From: Lytechinus pictus | Taxonomy: Eukaryota > Echinodermata > Echinoidea > Temnopleuroida > Toxopneustidae | Assembly: GCF_037042905.1 (NCBI RefSeq) | Contig: NC_087257.1 | Coordinates: forward strand, 27,217,501-27,281,500 | Reading direction: 5' to 3' | Length of the DNA: 64,000 nt | Shown here: one piece after another, positions 1 through 13,100 of the stretch | Numbering within the stretch: the stretch's first letter is position 1 | How the letters are laid out: every line of letters starts with the position of its first letter | The notes under the pieces: model-generated | What the model saw: only the letters and a program-made list of their open reading frames with translations | The model's database searches: none | What the model was told of the DNA's origin: nothing | Program-made: the position numbers and the translations under genes

Positions 1-1024
1 TCAACTCATTTCAAATGTCACTCAATAGCATCTTAAATAACCAGGGGCCTAGCATGCACCCTTTATCTACATGTACAGTTGTCTTCTCACCATCCTTTAA
101 CTAGCTAGCCCCATTCAGACAAGAAAATAAATGTACATAATTACAGGTTGTTTTATTTTTGTTGTTGTCTGTGTATATTGTTTGATGACAAGCAAAGTAC
201 ACTTTGGTTACGATCTTTAGTTTTTTATGAAGTAAAGATTAAGAATGTATCACTCAATTCAACTTTATTTCAAATCTGAACATACCACATTTCTTGTTTA
301 TCTATTAAAACAATGATATCTGCAATCAAAAGTGTATATAAACACTACTCTTTCAAATACAATAATCAATTACATGTAAATTCTACAGTATATATTCAGT
401 TTATACCAAATTACATAAAGCATCAAATTTAAATTTAAATCACTAATCATCGTTAATGTCTCTCAATTACATGTTATGTATCTATTATAAACCATTCATA
501 ATTGTTATTCATAACTTGCTATTCCCAGTATGCACACATCTCTATTTTTCTGCATTTTTCTTATCCACCAGCTTTTCTATTTCATATGAAAGGGGCAATA
601 TCAGTGGGTTGTTTTCGATGCCGAGCCTCCCTGAATTTAATCAGACATCAACACTCCAGTGAAACCCCTGCATTTTGTGTCACAGTGACCCAATAAGAGA
701 GGGTGCCACTCAATATTACAGTACCAGACTGCCTAACACACAACAGCAACGACGTCGTCTGCATCAGGCCGAGTTCTCATACAATCCTGCTAATTCTCTG
801 AAGGCACACTACATATATCCCGATCAGATGGAGATTATTTGTAATAAAGACAAAATGAGATGATGCTATTTTGCAGGCTTCAGATTAAAATTACAACCCT
901 GAGCCTTCAAACAGAAAAAAATAGCATGTTAGAGTTTGGCAAAATGAATGTAGCTAGTTCACAGGTGAAAACACCACTAGAGTTTTGGGTCAGGATAATT
1001 TATCCATGAAATCATATGCTCAGA
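1..1024. other. Non-coding AT-rich flank
   Basis: No exon, RNA gene or clear element recognised. A slightly GC-richer patch at 600-830 has short open frames in one direction but no splice support. Confidence 0.4.
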
Positions 1025-1180
1025 AGGCACGATAGCTCAGTCTGTAAAACGAAAGTTTTCCGTTCGATCCCCACTTGGTGCGTCAATGCCCTTTGGTAAG
1101 TCATTTTAATTCTCATTACAGGGTCCCTCGGAGAGGACCTTAAGCTGTCAGTCCTCTGGTTGCTTGCTTACAAGCAAAAT
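1025..1180 (+). mobile_element. tRNA-derived SINE
   Basis: A tRNA-like head starts GGCACGATAGCTCAGTCTG (A-box) and has a B-box-like GTTCGATCCCC, followed by a body with the GGACCTTAAGCTGTC and CCTCTGGTTGC words. The tRNA fold is damaged (shortened anticodon region), as in SINEs. Confidence 0.6.
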
Positions 1181-2559
1181 CACTACCACGCCACTGATTC
1201 AACCATGGAGCTAGAGTAACCATGCTCCACATTACTACATGTATCACATTCTAGAAACAGATGAAAGTACCCAAACTAGGCTGATTGAAAATAGGGATTC
1301 TGATATCTAGAGATTAAAGCTCACTTGGGCTGATGAGGAAAAGACTATTGATGTGTTTTTCATTTTACCATCCAGAATAACCCCTCTCTTTCCTTAAACC
1401 GAGGTCTTAATGGTCCGGACGTGTATTAGAAAGTCATTAAAAGGTGAATACCAACAAGTGAGTTATAAAACACAAGAGCTATGGTTTGAGAAATTATGTG
1501 AAGCTGTTTGTTGGGGCATCTATGAAATGATATTGATAGAATTTTATGTGCAAATACATACTTGTACAATTGCTATCGTGATATATTTGACATGGTATTG
1601 GGTTGGACCAATACCTGGCAATTTATAATAAAAAGAATGCTGTACCACTGAGCCACATACATGTACAGTAGTTGTACCTTGCAAGATATTTTCTCATCTT
1701 TGAAAAGTATATTTTAACCAAAGTTCTAGTTCTATATCTATTCATTTATTATTCATTCACAAATCAATTTATTATACCTCCACTCATTTTTCGATTTATT
1801 ATCCATTTATTTATTTATTCCTTAATTTGTATCTTATCATTTTATGTAATACACTATATAAAACTCCCCATCAAAATTAAAGGATGAGATTGTTAGATTG
1901 CTTTGGTATTTCATTTTTAAAACTAAACTGTATATATACCTCCTTAAGGTATCAATGTTTAATTATTTTCTAAATAGAAAAAAATGCTCACAAATCACCG
2001 AGTTACAATCAATCTCTTTCTATAGTTTTGCTTTCAAGCTACATGCACTCTTCAGGGTTTATATTAAAATTCAATAAATTGCAGGCTGACATCCTAAAAG
2101 AGATCTTGTATTTTACAATTCTCAAATCATTATAACTAATTTAAAATAGCATCCACTTGCAACAAAAAGAGCTTATTCAGCTTTTCTATATAATGACCAG
2201 AAATCACGACAAGCAAAAGATAACAAACAATCAATCTGTCCCTAAATTATCTTCACAAACAAGTTTGACTGTTGTTTCAAGCAACCAGATGTCCTGCAGA
2301 TTGTGTAGAGAGACATCCTGGGGGTATTCACGACTATTTATTGGCCATAAAGAGGCTTTAATTACAGGATCTAATGAGTTTAGCCCCTAGAAGATTCCTT
2401 ATGCCATCGTCCATCAGATAATTGGCATTTATATTGGTCTATCGTGAGATACATGGGGATTGGTGAGTGTAGATTGGAGTTTGCTGACACCAGCCTTTGT
2501 GAGAAACAATAGATACTGTGCATGTACATGTAGATTTGGGGCTCAGCTAATTAAACTGT

Positions 2560-2870
2560 ATCATAGGTTCAGATGTATAAAAAGTAGTAATTGCTTCAAG
2601 CACAAACAATTGCTAGCAAAGCAAAAGATCATGCTTCAGTACTTGCTTTAATTCATATGCATAACCTTTTGCACGTGCTTGAACCCTTTTCTTGCCTTTA
2701 GAAAGCAATTGCTTGTGGTTTGAACAATAACGACGACACGCTGGTGCGAACATGACTCACAGAACAAAGGCTGGACTCAAATGCGAAGGTGTGGCAGTGC
2801 AAATTACTGCTTTTTTCATAAACATCTTTTACTTAGAGGTAGTGTCAAGCTATTAACTTCTTTTTGACAA
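2560..2870 (+). repeat. Truncated copy of the 16.9 kb MITE family
   Basis: Starts with TTCAGATGTATAAAAAGTAG and then follows the 16879-17598 element (CAATTGCTAGC, ATGCATAACC, GCTGGTGCGAA, AAAGGCTGGACTC, GTGTGGCAGTGCAAA). The right terminal repeat is missing. Confidence 0.65.
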
Positions 2871-4000
2871 ATTTATATATTTGGCATTTGGTTTGCATTT
2901 ACTAGGAAAAAAATCTATAAGAAAAAAATTGCTTGATCACATACAGAAGTTTATTTTTTTATTGGATAGCAGGTTTAAGGCCTTCTACCTTAATAACAAA
3001 ATAAATCTAGTGCATTTTTTAGCAGTAATCCCACTCATGATCTTTTACCTCTTTATAAATCCATTTTTAATCTCTTTATTTGTCATTTTTTAATCTAAAT
3101 AAATTAATGGATCTAAAATGCCAAAGTGAAATCCCTCCTACGGTTAAACTAGTATTACAGGTACATGTATGATGGATAAAACTTGATAAACCAAAATGAC
3201 TTGGGTATCTATCCTCCCCTCACTCAATAAAAAAAATTGATCGCCATCGGAATATATGTCAACCTGTCAAGTATTTTCCAATACAGGTACCTTTAGGATG
3301 TTTGAAAACCCTCCTACATTTGTAGACCGACCGACATACAAAAGGCTATACCCTTCAAGCATTCTGCATCATGACAAGCAACAAATACATGTACATGTAG
3401 GTGTGGACTGCCACAAAAATATGCACCTGCCTACCCTGCAAAGTTTAAGCGAGGAGAATTTATATCGAAAGGAAAGCATGAAATACCAAGGACAAATTCT
3501 CTGTGATAACAAAAGAAAGAAATGAATTATAAATGAAAACTGCAACTCAGCTCTTTTCACTCCCGGAAACAATATATAATCTTGATTTCTCTCTGAGAGA
3601 CTCAAATTCAACAGGTTCATACCTACATGGATCAGCCTTAAATTCAATATTTATATGGCGAGGCTATTTTTCCAGAAGGACAATTCTAGTATTACAGCAC
3701 AAAAAGGGCAGAAAAATGAGGCAAATTCTAGGTGCATTGAGACCAGCCTGCCCATAGGGCATTCAAGGCTATCAAGTACTACGGACTTGGATTAATAATA
3801 AACCCTGGATTTATATTGAAGAAAACAGTTTCCTGAGTACATACTGCAGTAACTCCAATCTCACACTGCAAATGACAGACAAGCAGACTATTTTCATATC
3901 ATGAGTAGATTACAAGGTAGGTTTTCTAGTCTAAGCACTTGGTGTTTCAGACTATTGTCTGAGGTGAGAGGAGAGTCTTTCCAAATTCTTTCAATGACTA

Positions 4001-4920
4001 AGGCCCGTATTCTGAAGTCAGGTTTAACTTAAACTCAGGTTTAAAGGGGAATCCAGCCTTGGCCATAAAATGATGTGTTGGGACGGAGAAAAATAAATTA
4101 AACAGAATGGTGAAAATTTGAAAGAAATCGGACAAGCAATAAGAAAGTTATAGCTGCTTTAAAATTGAGATCACTATACTATGTAGATTTCAAATTGGCA
4201 ACTGGGTAAGTAAATTATGACAAAGGGCAAGGACAACTTTCCCATAGGCCATGTACTTTATTATCAGGGATTTGTGGTTTTCTCCTAAGTACCCATTCCC
4301 CTGGGGCAGTAATCTAAATATAATCCAGGTAGTATATTGTTTTATGTTCTCATGGAAGAAAAATATAATTTGAAATAAAACTTTTGGGAAAAATTACATT
4401 TTAGCCATAATATGTATTGGAGTACATGGAAGAGTAGTCCTTGCCTTACATCACTATGACATCACATATGCGACCAATTTGAAGTCTCCATGAGTATAGT
4501 GATTACCAATATTTACAACTTTTAAAAATTCATAACTTTCTTGTTGTTTGTCCAATATTGTTCAAACTTTCACCCATCAACTTGTCTGATTTTTCTTTTC
4601 CTTACAAAAACAAGTTTTTATTTGGGTTGGTTTCCCCTTTAAAGTTGTGGTTTAAGTATGGCGAGCCAATTGTTACATAAATCACTAACAGTAGAGATAT
4701 CATACTTCAGCTCATTTGGCTCTCAAATCATTCATAATTGTCTAGGAAGTATAAATAGATGATTGTCTTCACCATCGATGTATCAGGAAAGAGCACAGTA
4801 AACATAAGAAACATACAACTTAATAAACATTTTGATACTTTTGGCTTCCCATACTTACACCACAACTTTAAACCTGAGTTTAACTGAAACCCGACTTCAG
4901 AATACCGTGAATACGGGCCT
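4001..4920. mobile_element. MITE with long terminal inverted repeats, interrupted by a second element
   Basis: The left end AGGCCCGTATTCTGAAGTC is mirrored at the right end (GACTTCAGAATACCG and ATACGGGCCT). The inverted repeats extend about 75 bp inward (AACTCAGGTTTAAAGTTGTGG, mirrored as CCACAACTTTAAACCTGAG). The left arm is split at TTAA by the element at 4045-4638; removing it restores the arm. Confidence 0.75.
4045..4638. mobile_element. piggyBac-like MITE (TTAA target duplication)
   Basis: Flanked by TTAA at 4041-4044 and 4639-4642. Ends are AGGGGAATCCAGCC and, inverted, AGGGGAAACCAACC. 594 bp with no open frame. TTAA duplication with short terminal repeats is the signature of piggyBac-type transposition. 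Confidence 0.8.
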
Positions 4921-5989
4921 AACTGTTCACAATTGTCTCCACAGCAATATCATTTCCCTTCCTAGGTCAATCCTTTATAGTTTTTTAAATAAAAGGAGAG
5001 AGTTTTCTCGCAATTGAAAAGCTACAAGACCTTTATGAATTCTCAAAGGGGGCAGGAAAATCCCCTCCCCTTTGATAATAGTCTGAATGCAAGGAAAGTG
5101 ACAGAGGATGCCATGGGGCAACTAGTCCAACTGTTTATACAATTAATGAACGGAAATCAACGGATATAATCTGATGCACTAGATGCAAACCTATCTTGAT
5201 GGATTAAAAGGATCTTGAGAAGCACTTGTCAAAATGATCGATCAAATTGCCCCAGGCAACTGCATTAAATTTCATTTGTCCAGATACGAATATGGCTTTC
5301 TGCAGTGCAGCGCGGACTAAAGTTAAACTACAATAGAGGCAATACCCTTTTTAACAATTTTCCTCATGTACATGTATTGTTCTATTTACAAATCACATGC
5401 ACATCAAACTTCAAATAGAAAAGCCTATTATTGGTCAAGGACAGGTTCAGGGTGAATTATTAAACTGTCAAAATGCACCATGGAAAAATAAACATTATCT
5501 TTAATAGTAAATTGCAGTATTCTCAAACTCTGAGTGGATACAATGAATAATGGAAGTACATGATGTAATTATGTTTCTAACACCCTATGACACTTTTAAC
5601 ACTTTCTTGTACTTTCATAGCACTAGCAGTCAAACACCCCTTTAGTCCCCATACCCGACACCTACACCTAACATCCATTACAACTACAATGTAATATACA
5701 CAAAAGCAAATGACACAGATACATGTAAATGCACCATCAGGACACAGTGCACCCTGGAAAAAATATGTTCATATCTTCAGGAGATTGCAGTGTTCTCAGG
5801 CTCCGAGAGGATTTAATGAAAGATGAGAAGTCTTAAATGGATTGAGTTGGGTAGGATTTGTTCTGTACCCGGAATGATAAATCACAGTATTACGCTATCA
5901 TCTTACATAAATTGTCAGTGCGTGGCAGGCTTTACAGTACTCTCTCTCATTTTGCTTTTTGCTTGTCCATTATGGGAAAATGAAGATGA

Positions 5990-6405
5990 AGTTTGGATAT
6001 TACAGGGTTCCCAGCTTTTCAAGAAAACAAAATTCCCTGATTTTTCCCTGATGAAATTTAAAATTCCCTGATAATTATTTAAACCCATTCCCAGTTATGC
6101 ATGTTTTCTAAGTTGTTGTGCACAGTGAATTACATGTATTTTCAGTATAAAAACAATAATATAATATAAACTTAATTAGTACCCCATAACCAGTAATTCA
6201 ATGGATGTCGTTTTGATATGCAACAAAATATAACAGAGTCTGACTGTCTACCGTGCTTTCGACTTTTGGGCTTATCAAAATTCCCTGATTTCTCCCTCAT
6301 TTGAGGTAGTCTTCCCTGATTTGAGGTATTTTTTAAATCAAATTCCCTGATTTTTCCCTGACTGAAACAAAGTAAAATAATTTTTCCTGATGGGCTGGGA
6401 ACCCT
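5990..6405. repeat. Interspersed repeat with AATTCCCTGATTTTTCCCTGA motifs
   Basis: AATTCCCTGATTT(T/C)TCCCTGA recurs several times, bounded by GGGTTCCCAGC on the left and GCTGGGAACCC on the right. These inverted ends suggest a short DNA element. Confidence 0.55.
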
Positions 6406-7425
6406 TATATGTGTACAAAAGATGCCATTAAGAAAGAGACTCAGTCTAAAATAATAGCTTTGATATCAAAATGTGAACATTGATATGTTGGATGATAATA
6501 TTGTTTAATAACTTTCTTTAATATATTTTTGCATGGAATCATTCTTGAAAAGGGTGAACTATTTTTAGGCAGCTTTCTTCAAATAGATGTTAATGTACAA
6601 ATATGAATTATGATGATTCTTAAGAACATCGAAAAGGAAACTAAATGTGATTAAATACAATTGCAAAATGTATTTTCTATTCAATCCATAGAATTTATTT
6701 AAAATCATACTTTCTTTGCACTATTACACAAATGCATTTACAATAAAAACAAACTTTTGCCACTTTAGTAATAATCATTACAACTCTTTTCTTATTTCAT
6801 TGTATCCTATGAAACTGTCAAGTACTTGTTCCTGGAATAATTATGCCTAAAAAACTCAAGCCCAGTTTCCAAAGTTCATCAATGTTGATCTAAATTTTCA
6901 AAAGTTATCAGTATCAAATCTACATGTATGATATCCTGGATTGATAAAGCCTTTAATACCTTGGCCCAATTTACACAAAATTCATCAAAGTTGAGTGAAT
7001 TTCTGCAAGTAATCCATGCGTTAATGAATAAATTGGTCCAGTTTTCAAAGAGGAAAGTGGTTTATATATTAATATGCAAATACATGTACCTGTAATTATT
7101 GAAAGGGAATAAAAATTTAATAAACAGAAATCTCAACTTATACAGTATAGCAATGTTGCATCTTGATGGATAGCAGAGTCTGCATGGAAGAAAGATACTG
7201 CTACTGTGACAGCATCTACAGATGAGAATACAGACATATCATTTTTTTTTATAAAAACTATTTTTGTTTTCTCGTTCCATATTGAGAAAAAAATTTAAAG
7301 GTGAATTCATCTATTGAAAGATAATTATGAATCAATTCAGTTTTAAAGACTGTTAAAAACTTACATCAACAATTTTAAAATGACAAAGATATGATCATGT
7401 AGGAGATATTAGCAGCAGCAATATA

Positions 7426-7953
7426 AACTGGCCAGCAAAAGAAAGTACCCACTTCTTTCAAAGGCTGCACACAAAAATTCACCCCATAGAAATAAACAAT
7501 TTTGTACACAGGTATGGTGCAATATCCATTAGTAATTACATACCCAACAGGAAGTGATTATCTTTATTACAAAGAAATAAAATGACATGTACAGCATCTT
7601 GGTCACTGAATCAAAAGTCACAAAATGTAACAGAATGAGCCGTCCAGGTTTTACACAAAAGTCAATGTCAAAGGATGAAATAAACCAGACACAAACAACA
7701 ATGTTCAATAATGTGTATGTCCTCCTCGTGCCTGGACGGCTCATTCTGTTACATTTTGTGACTTTTGATTCAGTGACCAAGATGCTGTACATGTCATTTT
7801 ATTTCTTTGTAATAAAGATAATCACTTCCTGTTGGGTATGTGATTACTAATGGATATTGCACCATACCTGTGTACAAAATTGTTTATTTCTATGTGGTGA
7901 ATGTTTGTGTGCAGCCTTTGAAAGAAGCGTGTACTTTCTTTTGCTGGCCAGTT
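7426..7953. mobile_element. Foldback MITE: 223-bp inverted arms, 82-bp loop
   Basis: The arm 7426-7648 is the near-perfect reverse complement of 7731-7953, and the spacer is 7649-7730. Termini AACTGGCCAGCAAAAGAAAG are flanked by TA on both sides (7424-7425 and 7954-7955), as expected for Tc1/mariner-type insertion. The transcript would form a long hairpin. Confidence 0.88.
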
Positions 7954-8339
7954 TATGAAGGTAATATGGGAAAGTGTACATGTACATGTGTATTCAACTG
8001 TGAATAAACTTTGCCTTTCTCTCCCAATTGACCACTATACTTCGGAACAGTAGCAATCCCTCCGACTTTGATCATGAAATCTATAACAAATCACCATTTT
8101 GCGATAGATCTAGCATAATCTATAAGAAAGTACAACTGTAAAACCTTTTCAAAGAAAAAGCTGAGGGGCTCATTTATTGCCTTATGACATGTCATCCACT
8201 TTCCTTGGCTTTTCTGGCATTTGGGCTTAACCAGCATTCAACAGGAAAGTGCATTCTGTCTCATCTAAACATGCGTACACATCACAGTACAATTGAAATT
8301 CATTTGTCAGTGCAACTGAGGACGGCTCTGGCTTATGCA

Positions 8340-8487
8340 TAATTAAGCAATATTGACTGGCCTCGGGGCGATACGACATATATCGCCCAAACTAGATTTA
8401 TATCGCCCGAGTCGCAGACGAGGGTGATATCAATTTAGTGAGGGCGATATATGTCCTTTCGCCCCCAGGCCAGTCGATATTGCTATT
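8340..8487. repeat. Inverted repeat with GGGCGATATATGTC arms
   Basis: AAGCAATATTGACTGGCCTC and CGATACGACATATATCGCCC at 8343-8390 are mirrored by GGGCGATATATGTCCTTTCG and CCAGGCCAGTCGATATTGC at 8440-8482. The loop is about 50 bp. Confidence 0.7.
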
Positions 8488-8488
8488 A

Positions 8489-8910
8489 TTAACCAAATCA
8501 GACATCTAGAGCAAAAATCGTTAAAATTTAGATATTTTAGAGTTTAAGAATGGAAATCTATTTGAGCAGACTGGGCCTCTGAACTTTACCATAGTGACGT
8601 AATTGAAATGACGCGTCCCTGCATGGCCTAGGGACGCAGGATCCAGCGTTGTCTCAACTTGATTAGCATTGTGACGTATAGCACTGCGCGGTCCAAGGCC
8701 GCGTACAAAAGCATGTAGAATACCCGGATTTTAGCTCTGCCTTATTGCCCGCTACATTTCCACGCATTTTCTCATTGACTTTCCTGAGCGGGCAATAAAT
8801 TTGTCCGTGGTTAAACAAATGGAAATTTATTGACCGACAACCTGATCCCAGTCTTAAGCAGGCAATAATGTAATGAATTTGCCCTGCTCAGATGTCTGAT
8901 ACGGTTAATA
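8489..8910. mobile_element. MITE with ATTAACC terminal repeats
   Basis: Left end ATTAACCAAATCAGACATCT and inverted right end ATTAACCGTATCAGACATCT; about 24-bp terminal repeats, 420 bp. The interior contains GCAATAAATTTGTCCG and related words and no coding frame. Confidence 0.7.
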
Positions 8911-10087
8911 ATCTATAATATTCTCATCCCTACTTTCACTACTTTGTTCATTTTGCTGCCAGATCAGCAGATATGTCTAAGGTTGGTTTAATAGTCAGGA
9001 GTTTATTGACAGTATTTTTTTGGTCAGGAGTCTAACTAACAGTAGGCCCACATGTACCTTTAAAAAGTATCATCATTGTTACAAGCATAACAGATAAGAG
9101 ACCGGTCCTTGTGAGCATTTCACGAAACGAATAGTGATTGTCACTGACAAATTTGCTCTCGGCCAATCAGACGCAAGCGTTTCAGTAGCTTATAACATAT
9201 GTCAGTGATATCACAGACAAATATCTTTTTTATGAAATGCTACCCTGGAAGTTTTTATTGACTGAAACATAAAATGGCAGAGAGAGGGAGGAAGAGGATA
9301 ACAAGAGTGGTTGTGAAGTGAAATGGATACTTTACTGCGGAAACATGAACTTTATCAACCTTGTGGTTAGGCACTTGTGCTCTGAGAAAAAAAATCACAA
9401 AATTGGCAATATCAATCAGTCTGATTGGTGTTATCATTATGTTCTTGAAGGCCCATTAATTTTCTGATGGTAATAACATGGGAGAATTACTCCCAACTAA
9501 AAGCCAATTATACTTGCTGATTGTCCCAGTAATGAGCTTTCCATGGGAGGAAATGTGTGATTTTCTTTATCATTATTATCTATATTGGATGTCCATGGAG
9601 TCTGCATTTTTTAATATTCTTTTTCAGTTTGTTTGTTCTGTTTTTCATATTTTTTTAAAGGTGATTTATGTTTTTGATTTTACATAGTGCACAAGCAAAT
9701 AAGGTGTACACTCTGTATGTATTCACAAAAACACTAATTCACACAATCATGGCTTGCATTTATTTAGAAAAGTGACAACTCTCAGGCCATTTTATTTTAC
9801 AGAGGCAAGATGACGCTATTAATTTTTCGCAAGGCTGCCGCTGCCCCCCCCCCCCAAAAAAAAAAAAATGCTTGTTCTATAAACCTAAAGTACTTTGCCA
9901 ATGATATTAATATACACTAGTATTTATTCAACTTTGAGTGAAATACAATGTACATGTAGCAAGAAGCAAAGGCAATTACAGACGTTATCATTTTGCAATG
10001 TGAGCATTCATTGTAGTGCTTTTGCCTTCTCAAGTACAGCGTAGAACTTTTTTTATGAAAAGAATCTAAAGACAGTGTGATACTCAC

Positions 10088-10191
10088 ATATGTTGTTGTC
10101 CATAACTTTGCTTCACCATCAAATGATACAAAGACGAGATTGTCAGGCACTCCTTTCCTTGCTAAAATCCTCTGAAGTATCAAATTGGAAC
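10088..10191 (-). CDS. CATIP: CATIP exon 7 (last exon found)
   Basis: Acceptor ATGAAATAG and donor ACATAT|GTGAGT; 104 bases, phase 1 in and phase 0 out. It encodes (G)SNLILQRILARKGVPDNLVF, then VSFDGEAKLWTTTY, which follows the vertebrate block AANLVLLRVMAWRRMVPSNARF, LTLDTEGKL, LTYQ. The next exon should start in phase 0 and encode the central block that in vertebrates carries a DGHLAKRIQVGSP-like motif. I did not find it between 1 and 10087. Confidence 0.9.
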
Positions 10192-13100
10192 CTATTTCAT
10201 AATAAAAGCAAATAATGGAGTGGTAAAAAATACAGATTGGATGAATAATTAATCTACATGTACATTTACACAGTACACACTTGCATGTGTAAAATGCAAT
10301 CTGAAAAAAAATTTGTCACTGGAACTAATGTACAAATACATGTACATGTATCTATAACATTTAGAGAAAAAATGGTAATTGTTTATTAAAAAAACAACCT
10401 GCGACTGATTACAATATTCCAAATGATAATTCAAGCTAGAATCTTTCACAGTGCTTGTAAATTCAACTCTCTACTTCAAAGCCTGGGGAAGAAAAATAAT
10501 TACAGAAACTGCAGAATTTAATAGCCTGTAGTATTAACAAACAATGCACAATTAGAAAATCAAATTTGTTTTGAATATTTTGTTACCGAGGGGATAGATA
10601 TTCATGGTGGTAATTCCAGTTATAATTAGATTGTAGAAGTATTATTTTCAGCATAGAGAATTTTTAACAAAACCATACTCCTCATTCTTTCTAGTCTCCT
10701 TCTCTCCTCCCCTCTTTCTTTCCTCATTTTTCTTCTCCTCTCCTTCTCCTCTTTTTCTTTATTCTTTCTTCATGCAGAAGGTTGATATCACTATGTAAAC
10801 TAAATAACTATTAAAATACAATTAAGTTTGTGAGTACCGATACAACTTTCATTTCTTCATTCATATCTTCTAAAAATATTGATGCTTGTCTCAACTCCAT
10901 ACTGTAAAATAAAAAAAATTCTCTTCTACATATGTAAAATGGTTTTTTTCAAAGAGAAAACATGAAAAGGGCTTTGCAGGCATTTACAGAAACATATAAT
11001 CTCTTCATTTCAATCCACAGGAAGCTCAACTCTAGTTTAAAATGTTCTGGCGCTGCTGTATTAGTGCTCAAATCCAGACTAACAAGCAAATTTATAGGTA
11101 ATTGCGTAGAACGCTGTGTAAATAGATCTACATGTAGCAGCTATGGACACAGAGGCTCCTCTTGACTAATTCGTATAAAAATCATTAGCCCATATTGTCT
11201 CCAAAAGACATGTATATGTACATGTATGTTTGTTTGAGACCAAATATGGGGGGGGGGGGTCATCATAACAAAGTCAAGCATGGCCCTTTTAATACAAATG
11301 ACTCGAATGTCTGAAATAAATTTGAAGATATCTGTAAAGTACTTAAGTTAAAATTATTGCTCGGCCAGAGCGAAAACATAATGGCCCCGGCGACCACCTT
11401 CTGAGCGAAGGCATAAATATATTTTATATCATGTGACATATCTCCATTTCAGAATTTAAAACAGAAATAGAAATAGAGAAACAATCAATTTGCTCATGAA
11501 ATTTGACAGGTGATTTATTGTAAGGATCATAAATGCCATATCTGTTTCTAACTTGATTCAACTTTAACATCGACATGACCAAGAAATCAATTTGCTCATC
11601 ATATTAGACATGTTCTTTTTTAAGATATCATGAAAGCCTTTACCCATTTCTAAACTTAATAACTTCTATATTTGTATATATCTGACCATATTCATCCCAT
11701 ACATTGAAACAAAAAGAACTACTTCTGAAGAAAAGAAATACTATTAAAGGAAATTAAATTTAATTCATCACAAAATCAAAGTGAAATTGACAGAAAAAAA
11801 TTGATCAAGTTAGAGTAAAACAAGAGCAAAATCATCCTTAGTCGTTTTGGATGAAGATGGCATTATTTCATAACTCTCTCTCTGCTCTGTTTGCGTAGAG
11901 AATATCTGATAGCTGATATATCCCCAGAAATGAAACACCGAGTACAACCAAAAGAAAATTAATATTTCAATCAAGGTATGTAGATCTTTGTAAATGTCAG
12001 GGATCAAAAGAGAGAATAAATCATATCAACTGAATCTCGGCATAGGAATAAAGCAATATTCCTCTTGTCACTTTTTTTATACAATGTACAACACCACTTA
12101 AACTGAATCTAAAATTCAGCTTCATCACAACTATACGGTATGTACAGTATATGAAATGTGAAGCAGAGATTCTTAACTGGATCAGATGTGAATTATGGTT
12201 GTTAATGTTTCAACTATCAAACTGAATAGTCAATTCTCTATTTCTATTGGATTCTTTAAAGTAAGATCTCATAATCAGGGCATTTTATGTTCATTTCCAA
12301 TATTTTAATTTTATATAACTTGCATGATTCAAGTGGCATTGAAAAAAAAATCAAAAGGTGTTTATGTATACTAATCTTGTCTATGAGACAGTCCATTGAG
12401 AGGTTTCTCTTATAAAGACAAAGTCTTCTGAAGGGAATCTCAGCATATTTAAGAGATTAATATTGTCAAAGATTGAGAGTTTTTTCTGCCTTAATAATGA
12501 AAGAAAATCTTTTCCTTGTGTTTAAACAATGTTCAATACCTGAAAATTTTACACAAAATTAAAGTCATTAACTATCTTAAAAAGTAAGGAGTAATTAAGG
12601 TTTGCTATACACCATGTCTCAGGGGTCCACTGAATAAAGCACATGTGCAGGCCAGAGTAACAAGTTGAGACACATATAAAGGAAATATGCCTAGCAGAAT
12701 TCTTTAATGGTGGTACACTTTTGAGATATGAATTTTCTGAAGCATGAATATTTTAGAATATGAATGACTGCTTTAATCTATGAAGCTCTAGAAAGTCCTG
12801 TATGGCCTGAAAGTTTGCAATTATGATTACAACAGTATACTAGAAAGGTGACCTTGACAAATTATTATTATATCAAAGCACATTGCAATCCTGAATTATT
12901 CAGAAAAAAATATATGTCATAATGTGCAACACAGACCAACTGTTTTGATCAAGAATATTACAACAAATGCAAATCTATGTATGACTGAATTATGTAATCA
13001 TATTCAGACACCAATGTGCAGAGAAAGAGAAGAGAGAGATAGAAACAGAGACAGACAAAAATGAATTACCTTCTGAAATGAAGCCTTTTAACCTGTCTTC

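Noticed and set aside
7529..7850. Two identical 87-codon frames on opposite strands
   Set aside because: They are the two arms of the 223-bp palindrome, not genes.
9330..9410. Possible CATIP exon 8 (acceptor TTTTTCTCAG, donor GTAAAG)
   Set aside because: In the required phase 0 it hits TAA after four codons, and the other frames do not resemble CATIP.
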